From Caulobacter sp. UNC358MFTsu5.1 (lineage in GTDB: Bacteria > Pseudomonadota > Alphaproteobacteria > Caulobacterales > Caulobacteraceae), in contig NZ_JONW01000010.1 of the NCBI RefSeq assembly GCF_000712075.1, forward strand, positions 268,143 through 332,142: a stretch of 64,000 nucleotides of DNA, in the 5' to 3' direction. The translations under genes were made by a program, and so were the position numbers. A model generated the notes under the pieces. It was not told the origin of the DNA and ran no database searches. It saw only the letters and a list, made by a program, of their open reading frames with translations. This document shows positions 50,457-59,788 of the stretch, one piece after another (position 1 is the stretch's first letter; each line of letters opens with the position of its first letter).

Positions 50457-50611
50457 GACCGGCGCCGGCCCTCCGCGGCCATTTCGCGTCCATCGGCCCC
50501 CGCCCGCACGGGCAGGGGGAAAGTCCGTCCCATTCCGGTTAAACCGCAAGATCGGTCGAGCACGATCCGGCGGCGCGCGGCTATCTGGCGCCACCACGGA
50601 AAAGGGTGACG

Positions 50612-51496
50612 ATGAAGGCGGCGGTTCGAAACTACAAAGCCCGGATGCAGCGGGTGCTGGACTATGTGGACCAGCATCTGGACGGTGATCTGGACCTGGA
50701 CACGATGAGCCGCGTCGCGGCCTTCTCCAAGTTCCACTTCCACCGGCAGTTCATGGCGACCTTCGGGTTGTCCGTGCATCGCTACGTCCAGCTGGCGCGC
50801 CTGAAACGCGCGTCGCACCGGCTGGCCTCGAAGGGCGCCCAGAGCGTCACGGAAATCGCGATGGAGGCCGGGTACGACGCCCCCGACGCCTTCGCCCGCG
50901 CCTTCCGCCAGAGGTTCGGCCAATCGCCTTCGTCGTTCCGGAAAACGCCCGACTGGGCGCCGTGGCTTGCGGCCTTCGGGCCCTTGGACAACGCCAGGAG
51001 CAAGCTCATGCCTATCACCTACACCCCCGACGACGTGATGATCCGCCAGACGCCCCCGACCCCGGTGGCGGTGCTGGAACATCGCGGCGACCGGGCGACG
51101 CTCGGTACGACCATCGAGCGGTTCATCGCCTGGCGAAAAGCCGCCGGCCTGTCGCCCGAGACCAGCTCGACCTACAACATCTTCCGGTCCGAAAGGATTC
51201 CCGAGAACCCCGCCGACTACAGCATGGACCTGTGCATCGGCACCGACCGGCCGATCGCCGAAGACGACCCGGTGATGAAGGCCGGCGAAATCCCCGGCGG
51301 ACGCTGCGCGGTGCTGCGCGTCGTCCACGACACCCACAACCTGGAGCCGGCCGCGCTCTATCTCTACCGCGACTGGCTGCCCGCCAGCGGCGAGGAGGCG
51401 CGGGACTTCCCGATCTACTGCCAGCGGCACTTCTCGTTCCCCCCGAACGCGACCGTGCACGAGGTGGTGGTCGAGCTGTTCCTGCCGTTGAAGTAG
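50612..51496 (+). CDS. AraC family regulator with GyrI-like effector domain
   Basis: 294 residues from ATG 50612 (AAGGG spacing 6). N-terminal AraC HTH pair: VLDYVDQHLDGDLDLDTMSRVAAFSKFHFHRQF and VTEIAMEAGYDAPDAFARAFRQRFGQSPSSFR. C-terminal GyrI/Rob-like small-molecule domain (PTPVAVLEHRGDRATLGTTIERFIAWRKA; HEVVVELFLPLK). The arrangement is typical of multidrug or stress regulators. Followed by a palindromic repeat. Targets unknown. Confidence 0.9.
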   Translation: MKAAVRNYKARMQRVLDYVDQHLDGDLDLDTMSRVAAFSKFHFHRQFMATFGLSVHRYVQLARLKRASHRLASKGAQSVTEIAMEAGYDAPDAFARAFRQRFGQSPSSFRKTPDWAPWLAAFGPLDNARSKLMPITYTPDDVMIRQTPPTPVAVLEHRGDRATLGTTIERFIAWRKAAGLSPETSSTYNIFRSERIPENPADYSMDLCIGTDRPIAEDDPVMKAGEIPGGRCAVLRVVHDTHNLEPAALYLYRDWLPASGEEARDFPIYCQRHFSFPPNATVHEVVVELFLPLK

Positions 51497-51519
51497 GGGA
51501 AGGGCGGCGGGTTCCTGGG

Positions 51520-51585
51520 AAACCCTCTCTCATGGAGAGAGGGAGGGGCCCGCCGCCGTCAGGCGGTGGGAGGGTGAGGGGTTTC
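51520..51585. repeat. Palindromic repeat, family A, copy 3
   Basis: Begins AAACCCTCTCTCATGGAGAGAGGG and ends GTGGGAGGGTGAGGGGTTT, matching the family A copies at 105-168 and 221-280. It lies 24 bases after the AraC stop and 48 bases from the end of the truncated regulator on the other strand. Confidence 0.75.
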
Positions 51586-51632
51586 ACCGCCTCTGTGGCG
51601 TCGATAGGCGGTCTGTGGCGCCTCGTCGCCAT

Positions 51633-53126
51633 TCACAATGCCACACGAAGCGCGGGACCTTGAGCGCTCCGCTCTTGGATGGTTATGCGCATGCTCAGCC
51701 GCTCGCGCGCATAGACTCTAGTGAACTCGGCCCAGTGGTATTCGCCGTCGCGGGGACGGATCAGGGATTTCTCTGCGAGCCCATCCAGCGCGGCCACGGC
51801 GCTGTCGATGTCGAGCGCCTCGTCGGCGACGGTTCCAAGCGCCGTCTCGAGGGAGAACGGCGTGGGCAGCCGGGAGAGCCGTTCGAAGACCCGGCGTTCG
51901 GTCTCCGAGAGCAGGGCGTAGCTCCAGTCGAGCGTCGCCTTCAGCGTGCGCTGCCGGGGCGAAGCCGTCCGCCGTCCGGGCCACCGCAGGCTGAGCTCGC
52001 CGCCGAGCAGTCTGGCGGTGGCCTCGACCCCGTGCGTGGCGGCGCGCACGGCCGCCAATTCGATCGCCAGGGCGACGCCGTCCAGGCGGATGCAGATCCG
52101 GGCGATCGTCCTGAGGGGCTCCAGCTCCTCGACGCGTACGCCTCCGGCGGCCGTGAGGTGATGCAGGAACAGCGCGACGGCGGGACGGTCCAGCAGGTCG
52201 TCGCGCCCGATCGTCGCGAGGTCGGCCGGGACGTCGTACGGCGCCAGCCGGTGGACTTGCTCGTTGCGCGCCCGAAGCGCCTGCCGGCCGGTGGCCAGGA
52301 TATGGACTCCCGGCGCCGCCGAAGCGACCTGTTCCACGAAGCCGGCGACCGCGTGGACCAGGTGCTCGCAGTTGTCGAGGACCAGCAGTTGCTGGCGACC
52401 GCGCAGGCGGCGAAGGAGCGCCTCGGTCGACTGATGAGCGTCGGTTCCCAAACCCAGGGTCCGGGCGATCACGGCGGGAAGGTCCTCGGCCGTCTCGACC
52501 AGCGCCAGGTCGACGAAGCCGACGCCGTCGTCGAAATCGGGCTGCAGGGCGTGGGCGATCTCGATCGCCAGGCTGGTCTTGCCGACGCCGGCCGGGCCGA
52601 CGATGCTCAGGAGCCGGACGGCGGCGGCCCGTTCGATCAGCGCCTCCAGGTCGTCATCACGGCCGATCACCTGGTCCAGCCGCGACGGCAAACTCGCGTC
52701 CGGCTGGGCGGTGAGGGCGGCGGGCATGGCCGCCGGGCGCCGTCGCGCGACGGCGCCGACGAAGGCGTAGCCGACGCTCACCTGGGTGGCGATCAGGCGG
52801 ACGCCTTCGCGCCCGTCGTCGAGGATCCGGCGGAGCCTGGCCATGTGGAACCGAAGCGCGGAGTCCTCGACGATCGCGTCGGGCCAGACCCGCTGGAGCA
52901 GCTCCCGTTTGGGCACCACGCGACCGCGTTGTTCGACCAGCGCCAGCAGCAGGTCGAACGTGCGACCGCCGATCTCGACGGGCGCGCCGTCCCGGGTGAG
53001 CAGACGTTTTGCGGGATCGACGGCGAAGTGGTCGAAGCACAGCTGATCCAGCTCCCGACCCTGGTCCCCTGGCGGGGCACGGAAGGGGCGGACGTCCGCC
53101 CGCAAGGCACCGGCCGCCCCATTCAC
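51633..53126 (-). CDS. Winged-helix regulator with NB-ARC-type ATPase domain, apparently C-terminally truncated
   Basis: 497 residues from GTG 53126; the frame is open to 53321. OmpR-type winged helix (about residues 35-125: RLLTRDGAPVEIGGRTFDLLLALVEQRGRVVPKRELLQRVWP, LRRILDDG, IATQVSVGYAFVG) is followed by an NTPase with Walker A VGPAGVGKTS (about 177-185) and a Walker B-like LLVLDNCEHL. Family members usually continue 300-400 residues further with helical repeats; this one ends soon after WAEFTRVYARERL, so the sensory C-terminal part is missing. It is divergent from the STN TonB receptor. Confidence 0.8.
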   Translation of the reverse strand: MNGAAGALRADVRPFRAPPGDQGRELDQLCFDHFAVDPAKRLLTRDGAPVEIGGRTFDLLLALVEQRGRVVPKRELLQRVWPDAIVEDSALRFHMARLRRILDDGREGVRLIATQVSVGYAFVGAVARRRPAAMPAALTAQPDASLPSRLDQVIGRDDDLEALIERAAAVRLLSIVGPAGVGKTSLAIEIAHALQPDFDDGVGFVDLALVETAEDLPAVIARTLGLGTDAHQSTEALLRRLRGRQQLLVLDNCEHLVHAVAGFVEQVASAAPGVHILATGRQALRARNEQVHRLAPYDVPADLATIGRDDLLDRPAVALFLHHLTAAGGVRVEELEPLRTIARICIRLDGVALAIELAAVRAATHGVEATARLLGGELSLRWPGRRTASPRQRTLKATLDWSYALLSETERRVFERLSRLPTPFSLETALGTVADEALDIDSAVAALDGLAEKSLIRPRDGEYHWAEFTRVYARERLSMRITIQERSAQGPALRVAL

Positions 53127-53347
53127 GAGCGATCGTCCGCTGTCGGACGGCGCCGGAAGCGTCGGGCCGCCACGGCGCGCGAGCCGAGCTTGCGGTCGAG
53201 CGTGGGCATGGCATAAGCCTGCGCTTCGGTTGGCGGGCGCGAGGCGCGGATGGTGACGTTGGTGGCTTGGCGCATTCGTTCGCTCTCCGCGATCGGCACC
53301 AGGAACGCAGCCTTCGTCCAATCCCGTACGCCGGGGCGGAAACTTTC

Positions 53348-56300
53348 TTGAAGCACTCCGGTCTTGGGTCGCGCCGGCGACAGACGGCGGGCGTCCTGGC
53401 TCTTGTCCTGGCGGTGGGTCAGGCGGGCGCGAGCCATGCCGCCGACGCCATCGCGCTGGACATGCCGGCGCAGTCGCTTTCCCTCACGCTGAAGCGGGTG
53501 GCGCGCGCCGGGTCGGCGGAGCTGGCCTTCGACCGCGCCGTGACCGACAAGCTCCGCGCGCCCGGGCTGAAGGGCCGATACACGGTCGACCAGGCGCTGG
53601 CGGCCGCCCTGGCTTCGACGGGCCTGGGCGTCCAGCGGACCAGCGACGGCGCCTATGTGATCAAGCCGATGGCGGGTCCGCCGCCGGCCCGGCCGCCGGT
53701 GGACGCCGGCGACGGGGCGGTGTCCGAGATCCTGGTCCTGGGCCGGCGCAACCTGAATACGGGCATCCGCCGCACCCGCGACGACATCCAGCCCTACGAC
53801 GTGGCGTTGGAGGAGGCGATCCGCCGCGCGGGCGACCTGGACGTCGAGGGCTTCATCCGCCGGACCATGCCGGCCGACGCCCAGGCCGGCGCGCTGACCC
53901 AGTCGCCGGCCGCCAATTCCGCCTCGGCCCGGTCGCGGATCGACCTGCTGGGCCTGGGCGGGGGCCAGACCCTGGTGCTGGTCGACGGCCGCCGCCTGCC
54001 CAGCGCGCCCGAAGCCGTGGGCGCCAGCGCCGGTTTCATCCAGGCCGACGTCAACGGGATCCCGCTGGCCGCCGTCGAGCGCATCGAGGTGCTGACCGCC
54101 GCGGCCGGCGCCCTCTACGGCCCTGGGGCGACCGGGGGCGTGGTCAACATCGTCCTCAAGCGCGATTACCAGGGCGCCGAGGTGAAGCTGGCCCAGGGAG
54201 GCACCGAACACGGCGGGGGGCTGGCCTCCCGTCTGGACGCGGCGATCGGCCGGACCTCCAGCGACGGCCGGGGCGGGCTGTCGGTGCGGATCGCCCTGGG
54301 CCGGGACCAGGGGCTGGACGTGGGCGAGCGGCTGTTCGGCGAGCGGGCCCTGACCTCGAACGGCGCGGACTTCATCAAGGGCGGCGTGCCCAAGGCCTAT
54401 GTGCCGGTGGGACTGGGCGTCAACGTGGTCAGCAGCGGCGGCCAGCTCACCCTGAAGCCGGCCTATGGCGGCCAGGCGCTGGGATCGACCTTCACCACCT
54501 TCTCGACCGCCGGCTTCACCGCCGCCGAGGCCGTCGCCAACGCGGGCCGGCTCGACCTGGACCTTCCCGACGACGCCTTCGGCGAGAAGCAGAGCCTGAT
54601 GACCGAAACCTACCGGCGGTCGCTGGTGGTCAGCGGGCGCCAGGAAGCCGGGATCTTCGAGGGTTTCTTCGACTACCTGTTCCTCGACAATCGTGGCCGC
54701 GCGACGGTCCCGGCCGGCGACACGGTGCTGACGATGTCGGCCAGCTCGCCGCTCAATCCGTTCGAGCAGTCGGTCTATGTGTCGCGATCCGTCCCGTGGG
54801 AGGGGATCGTCCGCAACCGCAGCGCCACCCAGAAGCTCGACGCGGGGCTCATCGCGCGTCTGCCGCGCGGCTGGATGGCCGAGGCGGACGCCGGCTGGAG
54901 CCGGTCGCAGGTGCGGGTCGCCAACGACGCCCGGGGCGCCACCGTCTATGCCGGAACGTCCACCGCGGTCAGTTCGGGCTTGGTCGGGCCGAGCCTGTCG
55001 CCGTTCGACCCCGAGGACCTGTTCCTGGAGACCTATAGCGCCTATCGACTGGCGGGCGGCTCGCTGCTGAAGCTCAGCGACACGCTGGAGGATCTCAACC
55101 TGCGCGCCTCGGGGCCGCTGTGGCGCCTGCCGGGCGGTCCCTTGACCATGACGCTGTCGGCCGAGGCCGCGCGCGAGCGGGCGCCGGGCGGTCAAAGCTT
55201 CAGCTACGATCGCAACACCGGCCTGCCAAAGACCGTCCAGGGCAACCGGCTGGGCCTGACGACGCGGTCGGCCGCCGCCGAATGGCGCGCGCCCCTGACG
55301 ACGAGCGACGCCTGGGGGCCCTTCAAGGACCTGGAGCTGCAAGCCGCCCTGCGCGCGGACGACTACCGGATGACCGCGCCCCGCTCGGACCTGACTCTCG
55401 ACTCGGGCGGGATCGCCACCTTGAGCCAGGTGGCCATCGAGAACCTAGTCGTGGCCAAGATGGTGGGCGTGAAGACCTTCGTGACCGACGGCGTCATGCT
55501 GCGCGCCAGCTACAGCGAAGGCCATCTGCCGCCGCGCTCGGACCAGGTCCAGCCGACGGTCCTGTCGTTGAACGGGACCGGCTATCCCAAGCTGGACCCC
55601 AAGCGCGATGGCCAGCCGCTGGCCGTGACCGCGCCGATGCAGCTGGTCCAGGCCGGTTCGCCCGATCTCGACCCGGAGCTGGCCCGCACCTTCAGCCTGG
55701 GCGTGGTGATCAAGCCGCGATGGCTGGACGGGGCGCGGCTGTCGATCGACTACCAGCGCACCGAGAAGACGCGGGAGATCACCGAGGTCGACGCCGACTC
55801 CATCGGCTACATCCTGGCGCACGAGGCGCTGTATCCGTCCCGGGTGGTGCGGGCGCCCCTGACCGACGCCGATCGGGCCAAGGGCTACACGGTCGGCGCC
55901 GTCACCTATCTGGACGCCACCATGATGAACGTCGGCCGCTCGATCGCCGAGACGGTGGACGTCAGCGGCGAGTACCGCCGCCGGCTCGCGGGCGGCGAGG
56001 TCAGCGCCTATCTGCGCGGCGTCTGGCAGCCCAGCTATCGTCGCCAGGTGCATCTCGACGGTCCCTGGACCGAGACCGCCGGCTACAGCGACGGCCCCCT
56101 GCGTGTCCGGGCCTTCGCCGGCGGGCAATGGACGGGCGAGGCCCTGACCGTGGGCCTCAACGCCCGGTACTACGCCAGCTACGCGGTGGCCGATTCCGGC
56201 CTCCAGCCCCTCTACATCACCCAGTACCTGGCGCGGCTGAAGGGCGGGCGGATCCCGTCCCAGGTCTATCTGGACGCCTTCGCGGCCTGGTCGGTCGGCG

Positions 56301-56440
56301 AGAAGACCGAGGTCCAGCTGACCGTCCGCAACCTGGCCGACGCGACCCCGCCGTTCGCCTTCACCGCGGCCATGGGCTACAGCCCTTATGGCGACGCCGA
56401 CGGCCGGGCCTTCGAGATCAGCCTGACGCGCCGGTTCTGA
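53348..56440 (+). CDS. TonB-dependent receptor with N-terminal STN signalling domain (FecA-like)
   Basis: 1030 residues from TTG 53348. A signal peptide (TAGVLALVLAVGQAGASHA) is followed by an STN domain (ADAIALDMPAQSLSLTLKRVARAGSAELAFDR to YVIKPM, about residues 35-110), the plug (SRIDLLGLGGGQTLVLVDGRRLPSA, ALYGPGATGGVVNIVLK) and the barrel ending SLTRRF. The STN domain passes a ligand signal to a FecR protein; the FecR/ECF sigma pair is convergent downstream, with 3 bases between the stops. The ligand is unknown and may be a metal chelate or an organic compound. Confidence 0.9.
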   Translation: MKHSGLGSRRRQTAGVLALVLAVGQAGASHAADAIALDMPAQSLSLTLKRVARAGSAELAFDRAVTDKLRAPGLKGRYTVDQALAAALASTGLGVQRTSDGAYVIKPMAGPPPARPPVDAGDGAVSEILVLGRRNLNTGIRRTRDDIQPYDVALEEAIRRAGDLDVEGFIRRTMPADAQAGALTQSPAANSASARSRIDLLGLGGGQTLVLVDGRRLPSAPEAVGASAGFIQADVNGIPLAAVERIEVLTAAAGALYGPGATGGVVNIVLKRDYQGAEVKLAQGGTEHGGGLASRLDAAIGRTSSDGRGGLSVRIALGRDQGLDVGERLFGERALTSNGADFIKGGVPKAYVPVGLGVNVVSSGGQLTLKPAYGGQALGSTFTTFSTAGFTAAEAVANAGRLDLDLPDDAFGEKQSLMTETYRRSLVVSGRQEAGIFEGFFDYLFLDNRGRATVPAGDTVLTMSASSPLNPFEQSVYVSRSVPWEGIVRNRSATQKLDAGLIARLPRGWMAEADAGWSRSQVRVANDARGATVYAGTSTAVSSGLVGPSLSPFDPEDLFLETYSAYRLAGGSLLKLSDTLEDLNLRASGPLWRLPGGPLTMTLSAEAARERAPGGQSFSYDRNTGLPKTVQGNRLGLTTRSAAAEWRAPLTTSDAWGPFKDLELQAALRADDYRMTAPRSDLTLDSGGIATLSQVAIENLVVAKMVGVKTFVTDGVMLRASYSEGHLPPRSDQVQPTVLSLNGTGYPKLDPKRDGQPLAVTAPMQLVQAGSPDLDPELARTFSLGVVIKPRWLDGARLSIDYQRTEKTREITEVDADSIGYILAHEALYPSRVVRAPLTDADRAKGYTVGAVTYLDATMMNVGRSIAETVDVSGEYRRRLAGGEVSAYLRGVWQPSYRRQVHLDGPWTETAGYSDGPLRVRAFAGGQWTGEALTVGLNARYYASYAVADSGLQPLYITQYLARLKGGRIPSQVYLDAFAAWSVGEKTEVQLTVRNLADATPPFAFTAAMGYSPYGDADGRAFEISLTRRF

Positions 56441-56443
56441 CGA

Positions 56444-57451
56444 CTACGGGGCCGGGCGGATCTCCAGCGTCTCGCCCACCCGGACCGCGCGGACCGGCAA
56501 CAGCATCGACACGGTGCGCAGGAACCGCTCGGGCTCGCCCAGCTTGAACCGGCCGCTGACCTTCAGCGCCCCGACGCTGGGATCGGCGATCACCATCTTG
56601 CGACCGCCGTGGCGGTTCATCTCGGCGACCGCGTCGGACAGCGGGGTGTCGGAGAACTCGACGAAGCCGTCGCGCCAGGCCAGGACCGCGTTCACGTCCA
56701 CCGTCTGCAGCTGGGCGGGGCGCCCGTCGCGCAGCATCAGGCGCTCGCCCGGCTTCAGCTCGTGCTCGGGCGGGCCGCCGTGCGCGCCGACCGCGACGCT
56801 GCCCTGCGCCAGGGTCACAGACATCATGCCGGGCATGACCCGCACGCCGAACGCGGTGCCGCGATCGACGATGGTCTGGTCGCGCGCGTCGACCGCGAAG
56901 GGGCGCGTCGTGTCGCGCGCCACCTGGATATAGACTTGGCCGCTCTCCACCCGCAGGCGGCGGACCTTGTCGTCGAAGGCGACGTCGACGCGGGTGGCGC
57001 TGTCCATGTCCAGCCGGGTGCCGTCCGCCAGGGCGACGGCGCGCCGTTCCCCCGCCAGGGTGGCCAGCTGGGTCGCCGGCGTCGGGGTCGCGACCTGGGC
57101 GCCGGAAGGCCCGCGCCCCGGCCAGTAGCGCCAGCCGACGCCCGCGCCCAGCAGCACCGCCGCGACGACGCAGGCGGCGGCCAGCGCCTTGGGCCATACG
57201 GGGGGGCGGGCGGCCAGGGCGCTGGCGCGCAGGGCCTCGGCCAGGGGATCGTCGCGCAGGTCGTCGGTCGCGCGGGCCCACAGGGCCTGGGCGCGGGCCC
57301 AGGCCGCCGCATGGTCATCGGACTCGGCCAGCCAGGCCAGGAAGGCCGGATCGGCGGCGGCGGCCGGATCGGCGTCATGCCGCGCCAGCCAGAAGGCGGC
57401 GGCGTCCTTCGGCGTCATTCCTGAAGGCTGTGTCGGGCGGCTAGGCGTCAT
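56444..57451 (-). CDS. FecR family anti-sigma/sigma-regulatory protein
   Basis: 335 residues. Cytoplasmic N-terminal DUF4880-type segment (AAAFWLARHDADPAAAADPAFLAWLAESDDHAAAWARAQ), one membrane helix (89-107, ALAAACVVAAVLLGAGVGW) and a periplasmic FecR domain (GTRLDMDSATRVDVAFDDKVRRLRVESGQVYIQVARD, RPFAVDARDQTIVDRGTAFGV). It would couple the STN-type TonB receptor to the sigma factor. Its start overlaps the sigma-factor stop by 11 bases. Confidence 0.92.
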   Translation of the reverse strand: MTPSRPTQPSGMTPKDAAAFWLARHDADPAAAADPAFLAWLAESDDHAAAWARAQALWARATDDLRDDPLAEALRASALAARPPVWPKALAAACVVAAVLLGAGVGWRYWPGRGPSGAQVATPTPATQLATLAGERRAVALADGTRLDMDSATRVDVAFDDKVRRLRVESGQVYIQVARDTTRPFAVDARDQTIVDRGTAFGVRVMPGMMSVTLAQGSVAVGAHGGPPEHELKPGERLMLRDGRPAQLQTVDVNAVLAWRDGFVEFSDTPLSDAVAEMNRHGGRKMVIADPSVGALKVSGRFKLGEPERFLRTVSMLLPVRAVRVGETLEIRPAP

Positions 57452-57983
57452 GGTTTTCCTCTCCGAGCGAGAGAAGATGCTTGGCGGCCCGCTGCACGTG
57501 CTTTTCGACCGCGCTCAGCGACAGTCCCAGGCGGCGGGCGATCTCGGGATGGCTCAGGCCTTCCAGGCGGCGCAGGACGAAGATCGTCCGCGTCCGCTCG
57601 GGCAGGGCCATGATCGCGCGGGTGGTCGAGCGCAGGGCCTCGCGGGCCAGGACGGTCTGTTCGGGCGAGACGTCGGCCTGGCTATGGAGGTCGGGTTCGA
57701 ACGACACGTGGGCGGAGCTCATGCGCACGCGGCGGCGTCGGAGCCGATCCTTCAGGACGCTGGCGGCGGTCGCGAAGACATAGCCCTCGAACCGGTCCAG
57801 GTCCTGGCTGTCGCCGCGCCGGACGATGCGCAGGAACACCTCCTGCACCAGGTCGTCGACTTCGTTGGCGTCCGGCAGGCGGCGCTGGAAATAGCGGGTC
57901 AGCGCGCCCCTCAGCGCGCGCGAGCGGGCGGCCAGGTCCGTCTCGCCGTCCTTGCCAGAGGTGTCGTCCCATCCCGCGCGCAT
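57441..57983 (-). CDS. ECF RNA polymerase sigma factor, FecI-like
   Basis: 180 residues from ATG 57983. Sigma region 2 (ALTRYFQRRLPDANEVDDLVQEVFLRIVRR, FEGYVFATAASVLKDRLRRR) and region 4 (LPERTRTIFVLRRLEGLSHPEIARRLGLSLSAVEKHVQRAAKHLL) are complete. An alternative GTG at 58040 overlaps the upstream SDR stop (GTGA) and would add 19 residues, so the gene may be translated from the detoxification transcript. Directs transcription of target genes, presumably including the STN receptor. Confidence 0.9.
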   Translation of the reverse strand: MRAGWDDTSGKDGETDLAARSRALRGALTRYFQRRLPDANEVDDLVQEVFLRIVRRGDSQDLDRFEGYVFATAASVLKDRLRRRRVRMSSAHVSFEPDLHSQADVSPEQTVLAREALRSTTRAIMALPERTRTIFVLRRLEGLSHPEIARRLGLSLSAVEKHVQRAAKHLLSLGEENHDA

Positions 57984-58036
57984 GCGGGCGGCATCATGGA
58001 GCAATTCGGTCCAGGCCGTCCATCGCGGAGCCCGCT

Positions 58037-58881
58037 TCACGACGCCGGGCCGGGATCGTCGAAGTCGGTCGAGGCGCTGAGCGGTCCCCAGCGCTCCAGT
58101 TCGGCCAGACGGCGCTGGTCGGCGGCGCTGATCGCGGCGACGGCGTCGCTGCCCAGCGGCAGGCGCAGCGGCGGCTCGTCCATGGCGGCGACGACCAGCA
58201 GGACCTGGGCGGCGCGCTTGGGATCGCCCGGCTGCCGGCCGTCGTACTGGGCCTGCCGCCGCGCGGCCGCGCCGACCACGGCGTCGTACTCCGGACGTCC
58301 GGCGTTCAAGGTCGTGGAGGCACCCGCGAAGTCGGTGCGGAAGCCGCCCGGCTCGACGATGGTGACCTTGACCCCGACCAGGGCCATCTCCTGGGCCAGC
58401 ACCTCGGAGAAGCCCTCGACCGCCCACTTGGCGGCCGAATAGGCCGCGCGGCCCGGCGCGCCCAGGCGTCCGCCCACCGAGGAGAGCTGGATGAAGTGTC
58501 CCGAACGCTGCTCGCGCATCACGGGGATGGCGGCCTTGGTCACGATGATCGCGCCGAACAGGTGGCGTCGATCTGCTTGCGGAAGTCCTCCAGCGCGGTG
58601 TCCTCCACCGAGCCGATGTCGCCGTAGCCGGCGTTGTTGACCACCACGTCCAGGCCGCCGAAGGCCTCGACCGCCAGGGCCACGGCGCGTGCCGCGGCTT
58701 GCGGGTCGGTGACGTCGAGCGCGGCCGTGCGCACCGCGTCGCCATACTGGTCGACCAGGTCGGCCAGGGCGCGGGGATCGCGGGCGGTGGCGACGACGCG
58801 GAGGCCAGCGGCCAGGGCGGCCTCGGCCAGGGCCCGGCCCAGGCCGCGCGAGGAACCGGTGATGAGCCATCTCTGAGACAT
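58037..58881 (-). pseudogene. Short-chain dehydrogenase/reductase with a single-base frameshift
   Basis: The N-terminal half (MSQRWLITGSSRGLGRALAEA, NNAGYGDIGSVEDTALEDFRKQIDA) reads in one frame from ATG 58881; the C-terminal half (LFGAIIVTKAAIPVMREQ, SSVGGRLGAPGRAAYSAAKWAVEGFSE) continues in another frame. The junction is GACGCCACCTG where GACGCCAACCTG is expected, so one A (a T on the plus strand) is missing at about 58563. Typical SDR length if repaired (281 residues). Either a true inactivating mutation or a sequence error. Confidence 0.8.
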
Positions 58882-58935
58882 GTCTTCTCCTTCAGGACGT
58901 CGGTGGTTCCGGCGCGACCCGGCGCGCGGGATCGG

Positions 58936-59712
58936 TCAGTTCGTGGCGGCGGTCTCGATCAGCTTGGAGACCTCGTGGGGGTGCGAGATCATCACCACGT
59001 GCGAGGCGCCGGGGATGGCGACCACCTGCTTGGCGTGGGCGCGCTCCGCCATCCACTTCATGGCGGCGGGCGGGATGTTGCGGTCGGCTTCGCCATAGAC
59101 CCACCAGGACGGCAGGGTCTTCCAGGCGGTGGCGACGGACTTCTCGGCCCCGGCCGCGTCGGTCAGCGGGCGCTGGGCCACGGCCATCAGCCGGGCCTGC
59201 GCCAGCGGCACGTCGGCGGCGAACTGGGCGGGGAACTTGTCCTGCTGGATATACAGGTCGTGCGCGCCGCCGGGCAGGTCGACGGGCTTGTCCAGGGTGG
59301 GGGGCAGGGTGCTGCCCGGGAACTTGCCGGTCAGGTCGAAGATGCTCTCGCCGACCTCCGGCGCGAAGGCGGCGACATAGACCAGCGCCTTGACGTTGGA
59401 AGCGCCGTCGGCGGCGGCCGAGATCACCGTGCCGCCGTACGAGTGGCCGACCAGGATGACCGGGCCGGGGATGGAATTGATCACCGTGCGGACGGCGGCG
59501 GCGTCGCTGGCCACGCCGCGCAGCGGGTTGGCGGCGGCCACCACGTGATAGCCGTCGCGGGTCAGGTCGGCGACCACGCCGTTCCAGCTGCTGCTGTCGG
59601 CGAAAGCGCCGTGCACCAGCACGACGGTCGGCTTGGCCGGGGTCTGGGCCTGGGCGGCGGCCAGGCCGGTCAGGCTGAAGGCCAGGGCCAGGGCGAGGGT
59701 CTTCTTGGTCAT
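58936..59712 (-). CDS. Exported alpha/beta hydrolase
   Basis: 258 residues. Signal peptide MTKKTLALALAFSLTGLAAAQA, the oxyanion-side VVLVHGAFADSSSWNGV, catalytic Ser in VILVGHSYGGTVIS, and a C-terminal His in PGASHVVMISHP. Acts on an ester or amide in the periplasm; substrate unknown. The start at ATG 59712 was chosen because it gives the signal peptide; the frame is open a further 192 bases upstream. Part of the minus-strand detoxification run. Confidence 0.87.
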   Translation of the reverse strand: MTKKTLALALAFSLTGLAAAQAQTPAKPTVVLVHGAFADSSSWNGVVADLTRDGYHVVAAANPLRGVASDAAAVRTVINSIPGPVILVGHSYGGTVISAAADGASNVKALVYVAAFAPEVGESIFDLTGKFPGSTLPPTLDKPVDLPGGAHDLYIQQDKFPAQFAADVPLAQARLMAVAQRPLTDAAGAEKSVATAWKTLPSWWVYGEADRNIPPAAMKWMAERAHAKQVVAIPGASHVVMISHPHEVSKLIETAATN

Positions 59713-59788
59713 CGGAGGATCTCCATGCGGTGATGTGTGGGGCGGCCAGGATGGCCCTGGGAGCGCCGGGTCTTGAAAGAAACAGCGG

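Noticed and set aside
53123..55342. A 739-residue minus-strand frame under the STN TonB receptor
   Set aside because: Antisense to a gene with clear receptor motifs; shadow frame.
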